DNA from: Bacteroidia bacterium
GTDB taxonomy: Bacteria; Bacteroidota; Bacteroidia; UBA4408
NCBI GenBank assembly: GCA_023262495.1
Contig: JALRAS010000005.1
Span: 3,672 to 54,715 of the forward strand
Direction of reading: 5' to 3'
Length of the DNA: 51,044 nt
Of this stretch, positions 37,953-48,253 are shown in pieces (position 1 is the first letter of the stretch; each line of letters starts with the position of its first letter). The notes beneath the pieces were generated by a model. The model worked only from the letters and a program-made list of their open reading frames with translations. It ran no database searches and had not been told where the DNA came from. Both the position numbers and the translations under genes were made by a program.

Positions 37953-38873
37953 ATGCAGATTTCAGTTGTCATACCTGTTTATAATGAATCAGCTTTGATT
38001 GATGAGTTGTACGAGGCGGTGATGTCGGCAATGAAAAAGTTTACCGATGATTTTGAAGTGATATGTGTGAATGATGGGAGCAAGGATAACACGCTTGAAA
38101 AATTATTTCATTGCCACCAAAAAGATAAACGCTTTAAGGTACTGAATCTCTCCAGAAATTTTGGTCATCAGAGTGCCTACACTGCCGGATTGAACTACGC
38201 CAAAGGGGATTTTGTAGCGATGATGGATGGCGATTTACAGGATCCGCCAGAGTTGATTGAAGCCATGTACAAATGTGCCATTGAAAATAATTCAGATGTG
38301 GTTTATGGCCGAAGAACCGAACGCAAAGAAACATTCTTTAAGAAATTCTCAATTAAGCTATTTCATTTTATTTTTAATAAGCTAAGCAATATCAATGCAC
38401 CTGCCAATGTGGGAAATTTTAGTGTGATGAATAGGAAGGCGCTACAAGCTTTTCTTGCCCTTGAAGAAAAAAACAGATATCTACCGGGCTTACGCTTTTT
38501 CATTGGTTTTAAGCAAGATTATGTAGACTATAGTCGTGATGATAGAACGATTGGTGAAGCAAAAATGAACTTTAGCAGACTGCTTAAATTGGCACTCGAT
38601 GCGATTTTCTCTTTTTCTAAATTACCCATTAAAATTTGCCTCTATCTTGGAATCATAGGAATAATTTTTACCTTGATAGGAGGGATGGTAGTGATATATA
38701 AAAAGCTAACCGGTGAGGCAATTACAGGTTGGACATCCATACTTGTCAGTTTATACTTTTTAGGTAGTGTGCAATTGCTTTTTATGGGTATCATTGGCGA
38801 ATATGTGCATCGTATTTTTGTGGAAACACAAAACCGACCGGTATATATCGTTAAAGATTTCTTCGAGGACTAA
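37953..38873 (+). CDS. Glycosyltransferase family 2 (DPM1/GtrB-like) with C-terminal TMs
   Basis: ISVVIPVYNESALIDELYE; MMDGDLQDPPELI; two C-terminal TM helices. Confidence 0.94.
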   Translation: MQISVVIPVYNESALIDELYEAVMSAMKKFTDDFEVICVNDGSKDNTLEKLFHCHQKDKRFKVLNLSRNFGHQSAYTAGLNYAKGDFVAMMDGDLQDPPELIEAMYKCAIENNSDVVYGRRTERKETFFKKFSIKLFHFIFNKLSNINAPANVGNFSVMNRKALQAFLALEEKNRYLPGLRFFIGFKQDYVDYSRDDRTIGEAKMNFSRLLKLALDAIFSFSKLPIKICLYLGIIGIIFTLIGGMVVIYKKLTGEAITGWTSILVSLYFLGSVQLLFMGIIGEYVHRIFVETQNRPVYIVKDFFED

Positions 38874-38875
38874 TC

Positions 38876-40381
38876 ATGTTGAAACAACTAAAAGCGGTCA
38901 TCAAGCGTAACCCTTCTGCTTTCAGAATTGTTGCTTTTGGTTTTTTATTGCGACTACTTTTTACCTACGTTATTGCTCCATTTTATTTCAACCGCGAAAA
39001 TATTTATCTAGATGGTGATACCACCTCTTGGATGGCCGGATTGTATCACATGGTATACAAAGGCGAATTCACCATGATGATTGACCGTGAAATGGCTTAT
39101 TATTGCCGTATGCCGGGCTATTCATTTTTTCTTGCGCCAGCTTTTTTCATGGTTTCTCTTTACCTCAAGTTATTTGTAAGCGAGGCAGCTTCCATTCAAC
39201 CCGAAATGTGGTATCCCGTATTAAAAATTACTGCAATTTTTCAAATGATTATCGATAGTATCAGTATTTATTTGATGTATTATGTGGTATTAAAAACGTT
39301 AAAAAGTTACCAAGCAGCTATTGTAGCAGCGCTATTGTACGCCTCTTATCCGTTCATCATTGTTTGGAATCCGGTGTGCTATTCAGAGGTGCCTTCGGTA
39401 TTTTTTAGTTTGCTGGCTATGGCAATTTTTCTAAGAAGTGAGCAAAAAATTTGGCTCGCTTTTGCTGGATTCTGCCTTGGTTTTGCTGTTTTAAACCGAC
39501 CGCAGTATGCCTTGCTTGCTCCACTTATGTGTATCATCTTTTATCAAAAGTATCAATCTTCATTGTTCCGAAATTTAAGCAAGATTGTGGTGTTTTTTGC
39601 TTTTTTTACCATCACTTATGGTGCATGGCCGCTTCGAAATTATGTCCGATTCAATAAAATTGTTCTTACCCAAGACCTCCGTGGTTACGATTGCTGGAAT
39701 GATGATGTAATTGCATTTATGCAATACATTTACAGCGTAAAATCAGAATGGAATCCGCAGTTTACGCAAATCATTCAAAACAAAACAGTTGTTTTTCCGA
39801 AAGAGTCATACCGCACAGTTGAGGACTCTTTATTGTTAGAAAAGGCAGTGTACATGGCTAAAAATTGTGGCCGTGGCTTTAGCGAGTGGGATGGATATTG
39901 GAAAAAAACAATTCCTATATTTGATATCACGGGTGATTGCTCATCAGAAATCGCATCTATTTTTAATCACTTACGAAAAAATCAAATCAAACATCATCCA
40001 TACAACTTTTATGTAAAATTACCCTTGTGTAACTTAAACAAAGCGATCTTCAAATCAGGTCTCGCGGGTGAAGTAACTATGGCAAGAAGACTTGGTGAAA
40101 ATTTGTTTTATTACCGCAGCTTGCTCATTCTTTTAGGATTAGCAGGTATTTTCATGATGTTGTTTAAGCAAGAAACAAGACCGATTGCTGCATTTGTAGG
40201 TTTATTTTTTGTTATGCTATACGGGTACCTATGCTTTGGAACAAGTCCTCAATGCCGCAATATCGAGATCAGATATTTTTTACAGGCCGATATATTGTTG
40301 CTCATTCCTGCCGCATTTTTATTGGCTCGTTTATCTTTCGTAAATAGTTTTACGGCAAGATTTTTTCCTGAAAAACGATAA
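38876..40381 (+). CDS. Multi-TM glycosyltransferase, GT39/ArnT-like
   Basis: Polytopic; DGDTTSWMAGLYHMVYKGEF; adjacent (2 nt) to GT2. Confidence 0.65.
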   Translation: MLKQLKAVIKRNPSAFRIVAFGFLLRLLFTYVIAPFYFNRENIYLDGDTTSWMAGLYHMVYKGEFTMMIDREMAYYCRMPGYSFFLAPAFFMVSLYLKLFVSEAASIQPEMWYPVLKITAIFQMIIDSISIYLMYYVVLKTLKSYQAAIVAALLYASYPFIIVWNPVCYSEVPSVFFSLLAMAIFLRSEQKIWLAFAGFCLGFAVLNRPQYALLAPLMCIIFYQKYQSSLFRNLSKIVVFFAFFTITYGAWPLRNYVRFNKIVLTQDLRGYDCWNDDVIAFMQYIYSVKSEWNPQFTQIIQNKTVVFPKESYRTVEDSLLLEKAVYMAKNCGRGFSEWDGYWKKTIPIFDITGDCSSEIASIFNHLRKNQIKHHPYNFYVKLPLCNLNKAIFKSGLAGEVTMARRLGENLFYYRSLLILLGLAGIFMMLFKQETRPIAAFVGLFFVMLYGYLCFGTSPQCRNIEIRYFLQADILLLIPAAFLLARLSFVNSFTARFFPEKR

Positions 40382-40384
40382 TAT

Positions 40385-41215
40385 CTATTCTTGAATTTTA
40401 GATATGGGACTCGCAAGTCCTCTGTAATCTTTGAGGTCCATCTTTACAGAACCAACAAGTATATTTGCCTGCGCTCTGATAGGAATTTTGTTTTCATCAT
40501 CAGATATCCATACATTCAAGTCCTCTTCATCCTTAAAAATTCTACCTTTTTGTATCACCGGTCTAAACTTGATACACTTAAACTTTCCTAATGAAGTAGT
40601 GATGGTTTCTTTTCCTACATACTTTATTTTCATCGGAAATAACTCTTCATCAACAAAACTATTGATGGTATAAATATTGCCTGGCTTGGCATTACTAAAA
40701 TCAATACAACGAGCAAAATAAAAGGAGGAGATCATATCTTGTAAATCTCTTTTATCTTTGGGAACATCATAGGTTTTACCTTCACTGATCACTTGATTGG
40801 TGTGGTGGTTATACACATAGTTTTGATTGATTTTATAACCGCCTTCATCCACTCTTCTGATGAATGCCATTGGCAATAATGCCTCCCTATCAATATAGGA
40901 TTCGTAGCGGTCGCGAACCTTAAAAAACCAATCGAAAGCGCCAATACTTTTACCAATTCCAACCACATGGTAAGTTGGTCGGCCTCCAAATTCACGTTCT
41001 TCATTGGTTACCTCTAAAGTAGCAATTCCAGCATCAATGGCACCATAGTGCAAACGATAGGTAAGTAATTCCCCTGTTTTAAAGGCCTTATTTTTTTTGG
41101 GTGAAAAAGGATCGGGATTTATATGGCTATTTGTTTGTGCATTAAAGCCACTTGAAGCGAGTAAAATGAGTGCAAATACACATAAAGCGAATTTAACATC
41201 AAGCAAGGTTTTCAT
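40385..41215 (-). CDS. DUF3108-domain protein
   Basis: AFKTGELLTYRLHYGAIDAGIATLEV; WFFKVRDRYESYID; FKDEEDLNVWISDDENKIPIRA. Confidence 0.85.
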   Translation of the reverse strand: MKTLLDVKFALCVFALILLASSGFNAQTNSHINPDPFSPKKNKAFKTGELLTYRLHYGAIDAGIATLEVTNEEREFGGRPTYHVVGIGKSIGAFDWFFKVRDRYESYIDREALLPMAFIRRVDEGGYKINQNYVYNHHTNQVISEGKTYDVPKDKRDLQDMISSFYFARCIDFSNAKPGNIYTINSFVDEELFPMKIKYVGKETITTSLGKFKCIKFRPVIQKGRIFKDEEDLNVWISDDENKIPIRAQANILVGSVKMDLKDYRGLASPISKIQE

Positions 41216-41337
41216 AAAAAAGAATTTCTATTTAATGGATACCAATCAAACGCTGTTCCAAAAAATTCAACTGTTAAAAATACTTATAGAGCAATGGTCA
41301 ATGTGAAAACAAAAGACCAATATTTTAATAATCGGCA

Positions 41338-43248
41338 TTATCTCAAGAGGTTTTGATAAAAAGCAGCTTTTTCAGGTTCTTTCATATTCATATAGGTAAC
41401 AGCCAAAAAATTAATGGCCTTCTTGTTGCTTGGATCCAACTCATACGCCTTGGTGAACCATACAATAGCTTCACTATAATTGCCTGAGGCCCCGTAGCAA
41501 CTACCAAGATTTATCATAGCATCAATGAAGCGAGGATTTAAGTCAATCGATTTTTTAAAAATATCAATGGCTTCCACGAATCTTCCTTTATTGAAATAAT
41601 AGGCACCTAAATTACTTAATGCAACACTATTGGAAGGGTTATACTGAAGTCCTTTTTGAAAATAAACCGCAGCACTATCCATCAAGTTGAGCTTATAAAA
41701 CCCAACACCAATTTGTGTCCAACCATCAGAGTATTCGGGAAAAATTGATACGGCTTTTTTTACCTCTTCAATCCCTTTCAACAGGAATGCCTTTCGTTTA
41801 ACTGAATCTTTTTCCTCTTCCCCAATTTTTTTTATGAGTTCGTTGCCTAAATAGTAGTGTGTTTTGGCACTTTGTGGATTCAGATCAACGTCATGTGTGT
41901 AGAGTGTAAGATTATCTTTCCAATCCATGTTTCTGCTGATTGTTTTTATGCTGTACAGTAACAAAATTAAGGCAATCACATAGGAAAACTGTTTCCTTTT
42001 TTCATCACTCGACCATTTGCTAAGGTCGGCAACATTTAACTTAAAGAGTAATGCCATTAAGTAGGAGAGGCCTAAACAAAAACCCATAGAAGCCAAGAAT
42101 GTAAAACGTTCTGCTTTAGCAGCACCAATGGTAATAAACAAATTAGAATATAATGAAAGTCCTGCAAAAATGAATAGTAATGAGAACGATAAAACAGGAT
42201 GTTTTTTGTAGGTGATAAATACAAGCATGAGTGCAGTGAACACAATTAAAATTCCTATCAATATACTCAGGTTCATTCCGCTCTCCAATGGTATTGAGTT
42301 GTATGAATAATCGTATATAAGCGGATGAGGTAATACAAATAATTGGAAATAATCACCAAGCACTTGCATGCTTCCTGCTAGTTTAAGAAAAAAATTAGCT
42401 TGTGTGCCAATTGGGTTATCAATTGTTGTAACGCTTTGCAGACCTGCAAACGAGCCAAGAATTCCTTTTCTTAACAACATATAAAGTGCCAATGGAAGCA
42501 ACATGGCTGCCGCAGCGCCCGTATATTTTGTCGATGCATCTCTTCTAAAATAAAATAGCATAAGCCCCATAATTGGAATTACCAGAATAGCTGACTCCTT
42601 GGCCAGAAAGGCAATAAAGATGCTTAACGCACCGGCAATAAGTGATAATATTTTACCCGTATCAACATACTTGAGCACTTGGTAAATACTTATGAATGAA
42701 AACAGGAAACAGAGTAATTCATCTCTACTTTTGATATTGCCTGCAACCTCTGTATGTATGGGATGAGCCATAAATAATAACACCGCAGCTATTAACACAT
42801 TTTCATTGAGATGAGGGAGTAAACGTAATAATGTTTTCAGTAGGATAAAACCACAACAGATGTATACCAAAATATTCATTAAATGACCAAGGAAAGGATT
42901 GTCGGGCGAAAGCGACCACTCAATGGCAAACATGACCAAAGATAGTGGGCGGTATAATCCGTCATTCACATTGAGATAACCGGTTCTATAGCTGGTTTTA
43001 AAAATCATCCCAATGTTTTTTGCTCCTTGATTCACAATGTTGTTTTCCTTGATAACCGAAAAATCATCAAGTACATAGCCATTTGAAAGCGTGTTGCCGT
43101 ATGTTATAAGTGCAAGTAAAGTAATCAACAGATAAAAAGGCATAATGCTTTTTTGCACGCTCGAAGCAGGTTTTGGCGCAGCTTTGGCTTGTTCGTGCGA
43201 CTGCTGAAATTTTTCTCGCTTGGTTGGTTTTTTTTTCGGCTGTTGCAT
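41338..43248 (-). CDS. TPR-containing multi-TM protein (TMTC/O-mannosyltransferase-like)
   Basis: N-term polytopic region GYVLDDFSVIKEN...SRDELLCFLFSFIS plus C-terminal TPRs. Confidence 0.85.
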   Translation of the reverse strand: MQQPKKKPTKREKFQQSHEQAKAAPKPASSVQKSIMPFYLLITLLALITYGNTLSNGYVLDDFSVIKENNIVNQGAKNIGMIFKTSYRTGYLNVNDGLYRPLSLVMFAIEWSLSPDNPFLGHLMNILVYICCGFILLKTLLRLLPHLNENVLIAAVLLFMAHPIHTEVAGNIKSRDELLCFLFSFISIYQVLKYVDTGKILSLIAGALSIFIAFLAKESAILVIPIMGLMLFYFRRDASTKYTGAAAAMLLPLALYMLLRKGILGSFAGLQSVTTIDNPIGTQANFFLKLAGSMQVLGDYFQLFVLPHPLIYDYSYNSIPLESGMNLSILIGILIVFTALMLVFITYKKHPVLSFSLLFIFAGLSLYSNLFITIGAAKAERFTFLASMGFCLGLSYLMALLFKLNVADLSKWSSDEKRKQFSYVIALILLLYSIKTISRNMDWKDNLTLYTHDVDLNPQSAKTHYYLGNELIKKIGEEEKDSVKRKAFLLKGIEEVKKAVSIFPEYSDGWTQIGVGFYKLNLMDSAAVYFQKGLQYNPSNSVALSNLGAYYFNKGRFVEAIDIFKKSIDLNPRFIDAMINLGSCYGASGNYSEAIVWFTKAYELDPSNKKAINFLAVTYMNMKEPEKAAFYQNLLR

Positions 43249-43313
43249 AAATATTTTTTCTTTTACTTAAATAGCAGTGGCTGCTAATTAATAAATTCAA
43301 GTGTTGAAGTCAA

Positions 43314-43802
43314 TTACTTCATGTTCACAAACTGCAATGGAATCTCGAAGTTAGCAGTCCTGATGGCGGCAATAACGGCTTTCAACTCATCAATCTTTTT
43401 TCCTGAAACACGAACCTGTTCATCCATGATTTGCGCCTCTACTTTCAGTTTCATGTCCTTTACATGCTTCACAATTTTCTTTGCTGTTTCTTTATCAATC
43501 CCTTGTTTAATTTTGATATCTTTCTTAAGCATATTGCCCGATGCATATTGTTCCTTTCCAAAATCTAAGGCAAGGGGATTCAAACCTTGTTTGATCATCC
43601 TATTTCTAATAGTGTCTTCAATGGCCTCAATCCTCATTTCACTTTCAGTCAGTATATGCACAATTAGCAACTTTTTATCTAATTCAATACTGCTGCCAGA
43701 ACCTTTGAAATCATATCTAGAAGTGATGTCTTTTCGAGCTACATTAATAGCATTGTCTAGTGTTTGAATGTCAATTTTGTTAACGATGTCAAATGATGGC
43801 AT
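43314..43802 (-). CDS. YajQ-family nucleotide-binding protein
   Basis: MPSFDIVNKIDIQTLDNAINVARKDITSRYDFKGS. Confidence 0.95.
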   Translation of the reverse strand: MPSFDIVNKIDIQTLDNAINVARKDITSRYDFKGSGSSIELDKKLLIVHILTESEMRIEAIEDTIRNRMIKQGLNPLALDFGKEQYASGNMLKKDIKIKQGIDKETAKKIVKHVKDMKLKVEAQIMDEQVRVSGKKIDELKAVIAAIRTANFEIPLQFVNMK

Positions 43803-43811
43803 AGGGAGTAT

Positions 43812-44900
43812 TTATGGTCTAATTTTTTTGAATTTTTCGGGTCTTAAAATTGGGTTAATCATTTTAAACCACAAAGGTGGCATAAGGGCAACATAAAACA
43901 TTCCATAATAGCCCGAGGGTAATGAGTAACCTTGATGATGTTGAAGCACTTGATATGGCTTTGAAGCTCTCAGGTGATGATCGGCATGTCGTGATAACTC
44001 CACAAGTCCGTATCGGCTGGTAATTTTATTACTCTGCCATGCATGGTGTGTACTAAATTTTTCAGAAAGATCTCTGCTCAATCCATAATGCTCAATGTAG
44101 TTCACATATTCCAATAAAAAAATAGCCATGGCAGCGTATGCCAAGTATACAGCTAAAACCCCAATCCCAAATATGATGGTGATCAGAGCCAAAATCAACA
44201 ACTCGATGAGGGAACTTAAGGTTACAAAATTAAAAAAATGACTTCCACTATGATGGTAGATGCGTCTTCTTTCTGAATAGAAGGCACTCATAAATTGACC
44301 CGGAATGGTACGAAAGATAAAACTATATAAATTTTCTCCATAACGAGCAGTGGCAGGGTCGCCCTCGGTACAAACATATTTGTGGTGCCCCTTAATATGT
44401 TCGATATAAAAGTGAGCATAATTAACCTGGAATAAATTAAATATGCCCAATGCCCTCAACAAAGCAGATTTACGGTGTATAAGTTCGTGCGCCACAACAA
44501 TTCCGTTTGTTCCGGCATGAATGCCAGATGACAAAACCGCTGCAACCAAAAATATCCCTGTAAGGCGCTCACTGATGACCCCATTGAGCAAGGTGAAGGT
44601 AACACTAAAATGCAGCGCGCTCAATAGGATAAGAATGATGGTAGGCAGCACATCGCCTTCTTTAGTATCATTTGAATCAGTTGCATCGGGTAAAAACCAC
44701 TCCAAAACAGGTAACAATAACATTGAATAAATGATGTTCAAGGCGGCTGACCAACCTCCGTATATATTGCCAATCAAGCAGAGTATAGCAGGAATACAGG
44801 CAAATAAGTATCTTAATGAAAACATAAAAGGTGTTTTTACTCCATTCAAATATATTAATTTAAATAAAAACAAGCGTATTTGGTGATTAAAATAAACCAA
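43812..44900 (-). CDS. Alkane 1-monooxygenase-like (AlkB-type) di-iron membrane protein
   Basis: His boxes HELIHR, HIKGHH, NYIEHYGL, LSRHADHH. Confidence 0.85.
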   Translation of the reverse strand: MVYFNHQIRLFLFKLIYLNGVKTPFMFSLRYLFACIPAILCLIGNIYGGWSAALNIIYSMLLLPVLEWFLPDATDSNDTKEGDVLPTIILILLSALHFSVTFTLLNGVISERLTGIFLVAAVLSSGIHAGTNGIVVAHELIHRKSALLRALGIFNLFQVNYAHFYIEHIKGHHKYVCTEGDPATARYGENLYSFIFRTIPGQFMSAFYSERRRIYHHSGSHFFNFVTLSSLIELLILALITIIFGIGVLAVYLAYAAMAIFLLEYVNYIEHYGLSRDLSEKFSTHHAWQSNKITSRYGLVELSRHADHHLRASKPYQVLQHHQGYSLPSGYYGMFYVALMPPLWFKMINPILRPEKFKKIRP

Positions 44901-44913
44901 TTATGATTGGAAA

Positions 44914-44935
44914 TTGACTACAGTGCTGTAGTCAA
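44914..44935 (-). terminator. Hairpin between mnmD and AlkB-like genes
   Basis: TTGACTACAGTGCTGTAGTCAA inverted repeat. Confidence 0.4.
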
Positions 44936-44949
44936 AGCGAACAAAAAAA

Positions 44950-45648
44950 TCAGGATTTTATGGCTCTTGTTATTTCCCTTTTACCGGGCGGCCCAGGCAA
45001 ACTCTCCACTAAAAAACCGATTGACCTCAAGCTACGTTTTACCGATCCTTTAGCACAGTATGTTAACAACATGCCGCCTGAATCAATGGAATCAAACATC
45101 TTTTGTAGTATTTCTTCTGACCATATTTCCGGCTGAGTTCGTGGGCCAAAAGCATCAAAATATACAAGATCATATTCGTTTTTAGGAAGGGTAATTTCTT
45201 CAATCTTACGATGATGTAACAGGCAGTAAAAATTTGTTGCGGCTTCGAATGTTGTATTGGCAGGAGATGTATGCAATTGCTTCAAAAACTTTTCTGAATC
45301 GATACTTTTTATTTGATTGTGGTAACCAAGCTCTGCAATGATGTCGGGCTCAATAGGGTTTGCTTCCACAGCCGTATATTCGATGAGGTGCATGTTTTCA
45401 GACTTTAAAAAAGTGTCATAGGTTAACAGGCAATTCAGACCAGTTCCCAGTCCAATTTCTAAAATACGAACAGCTGATTTTTGTATTTGTAACAGGCCAT
45501 TTTGTATGTAAACATGAGTGCTTTCTTGCAGGGCGCCATGCATAGAATGATAATGTTCATCACTATTGGGCAACGATAAAGTCATTGAGCCATCTGCAGT
45601 TAAAACTGCTTGAGGTTTGATATATGACGAGGTATTTCCGATGAACAA
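44950..45648 (-). CDS. mnmD: tRNA (5-methylaminomethyl-2-thiouridine) methyltransferase MnmD-like
   Basis: SDEHYHSMHGALQESTHVYI; ILEIGLGTGLNCLLT; DLVYFDAFGPRTQPEIWSEE; GMLLTYCAKGSVKRSLRSIGF. Confidence 0.92.
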   Translation of the reverse strand: MFIGNTSSYIKPQAVLTADGSMTLSLPNSDEHYHSMHGALQESTHVYIQNGLLQIQKSAVRILEIGLGTGLNCLLTYDTFLKSENMHLIEYTAVEANPIEPDIIAELGYHNQIKSIDSEKFLKQLHTSPANTTFEAATNFYCLLHHRKIEEITLPKNEYDLVYFDAFGPRTQPEIWSEEILQKMFDSIDSGGMLLTYCAKGSVKRSLRSIGFLVESLPGPPGKREITRAIKS

Positions 45649-45652
45649 GCCC

Positions 45653-47704
45653 CTACTTTTTTACCGCAAAATACTTGTAAATTTCATGCTGCGCTCTTTT
45701 CTTAATACCATCAGGCGCTTGACGATATGGATTATCCTGCTTCTCATTTAAAATTCTAACCTTGGTACTGCCGTTCCATTGCAGATCAAAAGTTTTCTTT
45801 ATTTCTTTTTTAAGCGCGGGATCGTAAATTGGGCATGCCACCTCGGTTCTAAAGTCGAGGTTGCGTATCATCCAATCGGCAGAGGAAATAAAAACTAGTT
45901 CATTGCCGTTATTGTGAAAAACCATGCTGCGCGCGTGTTCCAAAAATTGATCAACCAAGCTGATGGCTTGTATGTTTTCACTCATGCCCTTTACACCGGG
46001 TACAAGTGAGCATATCCCGCGTATAATCAATTCCACTCTAACTCCCGCATTGCTGGCGGCATATAGTTTCTTAATCAGTTCTTCATCTGTTAAACTGTTT
46101 AGCTTTAACTGTATCAATGCGGGCTTGTTGGCTTTGGCATTTTTAATTTCATTTTGAATGAGCTTAATAATTTTATTTCTCATAAAAAATGGCGCCACCA
46201 ATAAAGACTTGTATGTTCCTGTTTTGTAATTATTCTTGAAGAAGTGAAATACTTTTTCTACTTCCGAGGTGATGCGTTGATTGCATGTGAGCAAACTGAA
46301 ATCACTGTAAACTTTGGCTGTAACTTCATTGAAATTACCGGTTCCGATGTGCGCATAGGCAATTGATTTGTTGTTTTCCTTGCGGGTAACGTAAATTAAT
46401 TTTGAATGTACCTTAAGCCCCTGAACACCATAAATAAGTGTTGCTCCTTCATCTTGCAACTTATTAGCAATGTTCAAATTGGCCTGTTCATCAAATCTTG
46501 CTTGAAGCTCAACCACCACCGTTACATTTTTTCCATTTTGTAATGCGTTTATTAGAGCATTGATGATTTTTGAATTTTTGGCTACCCGATAAAGAGTAAC
46601 TTTGATATCCACAACAGCAGGATCAATGGCCGCTTCGCGTAAGAAATCGATGATATGGTCAAAACTTTGATATGGGAAAGTAAGCAAAATGTCCTGTTTT
46701 CTGAGCACTTCAAACATGCTTTTATTTCCTTTCAAACGCGGATGCTCAAGCGTTGGTAAAGGGGCACTAATAAGATTTGTACCGCCTACTTTTGGAAACT
46801 TCATGAAGTCTTTAAAGTTATGATAACGACCTCCGGGAATGAGTGCCTGATTTTTATCAATCTTCATGCTCTTAGTAAGATATTCAAGCATATCTTTTGG
46901 TATTTGTTGATCGTAAACAAGTCTTACCGGATCACCAATTTTTCTTTGCTTTAAGCTTTTTGAAATTTTTTCAGTAATGCTTTTTGATAAATCACTATCG
47001 ATGTCTAGCTCTGCATCGCGAGTAAGCTTGATGGTATAAGCGCCATACGTATCAAAGTTGAATACAAAGAAAATATCCTCCAAGCAATACCTGATAACAT
47101 CATCAAGTAAAATAAGGAATGTGTCTTCTTTATGCTCATTACCGGGCAACTGCACAAATCGCGGCAAGTCATCAGGAACTTGTATCAGCGCATATCTTGA
47201 ATCTTTACTCTTGGTTTTATGAGATAATTTTACAGAAAGATAAATCGATTTATCGCGCAGTGATGGCAACTTGCTGGTATGTTGCAACATGATAGGCACA
47301 AGCAGCGGGCGCACATTTTCCTTGAAATAATTCTTAACAAACTCACCTTGTTTTTTACTGATAGTTTTCTCATCTACAATAAATACATGATTGCTTTTTA
47401 AACCCACCAAAATTTCGGCATAAATACGGTCGAATTCTTTTTGCTGATGAACAACAATCGCTTGAATTTTGTGCAGCACTTTGGTGGGATTTTCACCGAT
47501 ATACGATTTTGCATCTTTCCCCAAGTTAATCATTCTCTTGTAGGTTCCCACCCGCACACGGAAGAACTCATCAAGGTTGTTGGAAAAAATACCCAAGAAT
47601 TTAATTCTCTCAATGAGTGGTAAGCTTTTATCAGCAGCTTCTTGTAGCACTCTTGCATTAAATGATAACCAACTAATATCCCTGTTAATCAAGGTTGCTT
47701 TCAT
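45653..47704 (-). CDS. ppk1: Polyphosphate kinase 1
   Basis: INRDISWLSFNARVLQEA; FLGIFSNNLDEFFRVRV; DILLTFPYQSF; AYAHIGTGNFNEVTAKVYSDFSLLT. Confidence 0.97.
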   Translation of the reverse strand: MKATLINRDISWLSFNARVLQEAADKSLPLIERIKFLGIFSNNLDEFFRVRVGTYKRMINLGKDAKSYIGENPTKVLHKIQAIVVHQQKEFDRIYAEILVGLKSNHVFIVDEKTISKKQGEFVKNYFKENVRPLLVPIMLQHTSKLPSLRDKSIYLSVKLSHKTKSKDSRYALIQVPDDLPRFVQLPGNEHKEDTFLILLDDVIRYCLEDIFFVFNFDTYGAYTIKLTRDAELDIDSDLSKSITEKISKSLKQRKIGDPVRLVYDQQIPKDMLEYLTKSMKIDKNQALIPGGRYHNFKDFMKFPKVGGTNLISAPLPTLEHPRLKGNKSMFEVLRKQDILLTFPYQSFDHIIDFLREAAIDPAVVDIKVTLYRVAKNSKIINALINALQNGKNVTVVVELQARFDEQANLNIANKLQDEGATLIYGVQGLKVHSKLIYVTRKENNKSIAYAHIGTGNFNEVTAKVYSDFSLLTCNQRITSEVEKVFHFFKNNYKTGTYKSLLVAPFFMRNKIIKLIQNEIKNAKANKPALIQLKLNSLTDEELIKKLYAASNAGVRVELIIRGICSLVPGVKGMSENIQAISLVDQFLEHARSMVFHNNGNELVFISSADWMIRNLDFRTEVACPIYDPALKKEIKKTFDLQWNGSTKVRILNEKQDNPYRQAPDGIKKRAQHEIYKYFAVKK

Positions 47705-47718
47705 ACGTCACAATGCTT

Positions 47719-48156
47719 TTACTTAGAAATTTTATCAATATTTTTAGAGAGTTTTGCCTTTGATTTGTTTTGATGAGACACGGCATTCATCAAGTTATTT
47801 CCTCTGCGTATTTTTTTTACGCCTGTTTTTTTGGTTGGAGCAGCAACGGAGGAGGCAACCTTCTCGACTACTTTTATTTGATTTGTTTTTTTTACTGCAA
47901 CTTTCTTATTTTCATTTTGCTTGCTTTCGCCATTCAACTTATTCTCGGGGACTTCAACTTTGTCGACTAAGCCAATTGCTTCCATTTGTTTCTGAAATTT
48001 TTTTTGTGTTTTCAAGAACTTTTTGGCCAGGTCTTTGCAATGGTTCTTGATGTTTTTTGAGAAAATAATGGCAACTGCGGGATCAATTTCACGGAATACT
48101 TTTTCTGTTTGCCTAAGGAGCAACTGTTCAAGATCCTTTTTGTGATTTTTTTCCAT
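47719..48156 (-). CDS. Lys-rich hypothetical protein
   Basis: 145 aa; N-terminal helical part, basic low-complexity C-terminus; 15 nt upstream of ppk1. Confidence 0.7.
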   Translation of the reverse strand: MEKNHKKDLEQLLLRQTEKVFREIDPAVAIIFSKNIKNHCKDLAKKFLKTQKKFQKQMEAIGLVDKVEVPENKLNGESKQNENKKVAVKKTNQIKVVEKVASSVAAPTKKTGVKKIRRGNNLMNAVSHQNKSKAKLSKNIDKISK

Positions 48157-48176
48157 AATCCTGTTTCTTTAAAACG

Positions 48177-48207
48177 CAAATATATACTTATGATAGGTTT
48201 TATTGCA
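48177..48207 (-). promoter_or_regulatory. Bacteroidetes-type promoter TTG-N20-TATATTTG
   Basis: CAAATATA on + strand at 48177-48184, CAA at 48205-48207, just upstream of the gene starting at 48156. Confidence 0.45.
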
Positions 48208-48253
48208 ATATCATTAAAATACTTAACATTGGAGTAAATTTATCTATACAAAT

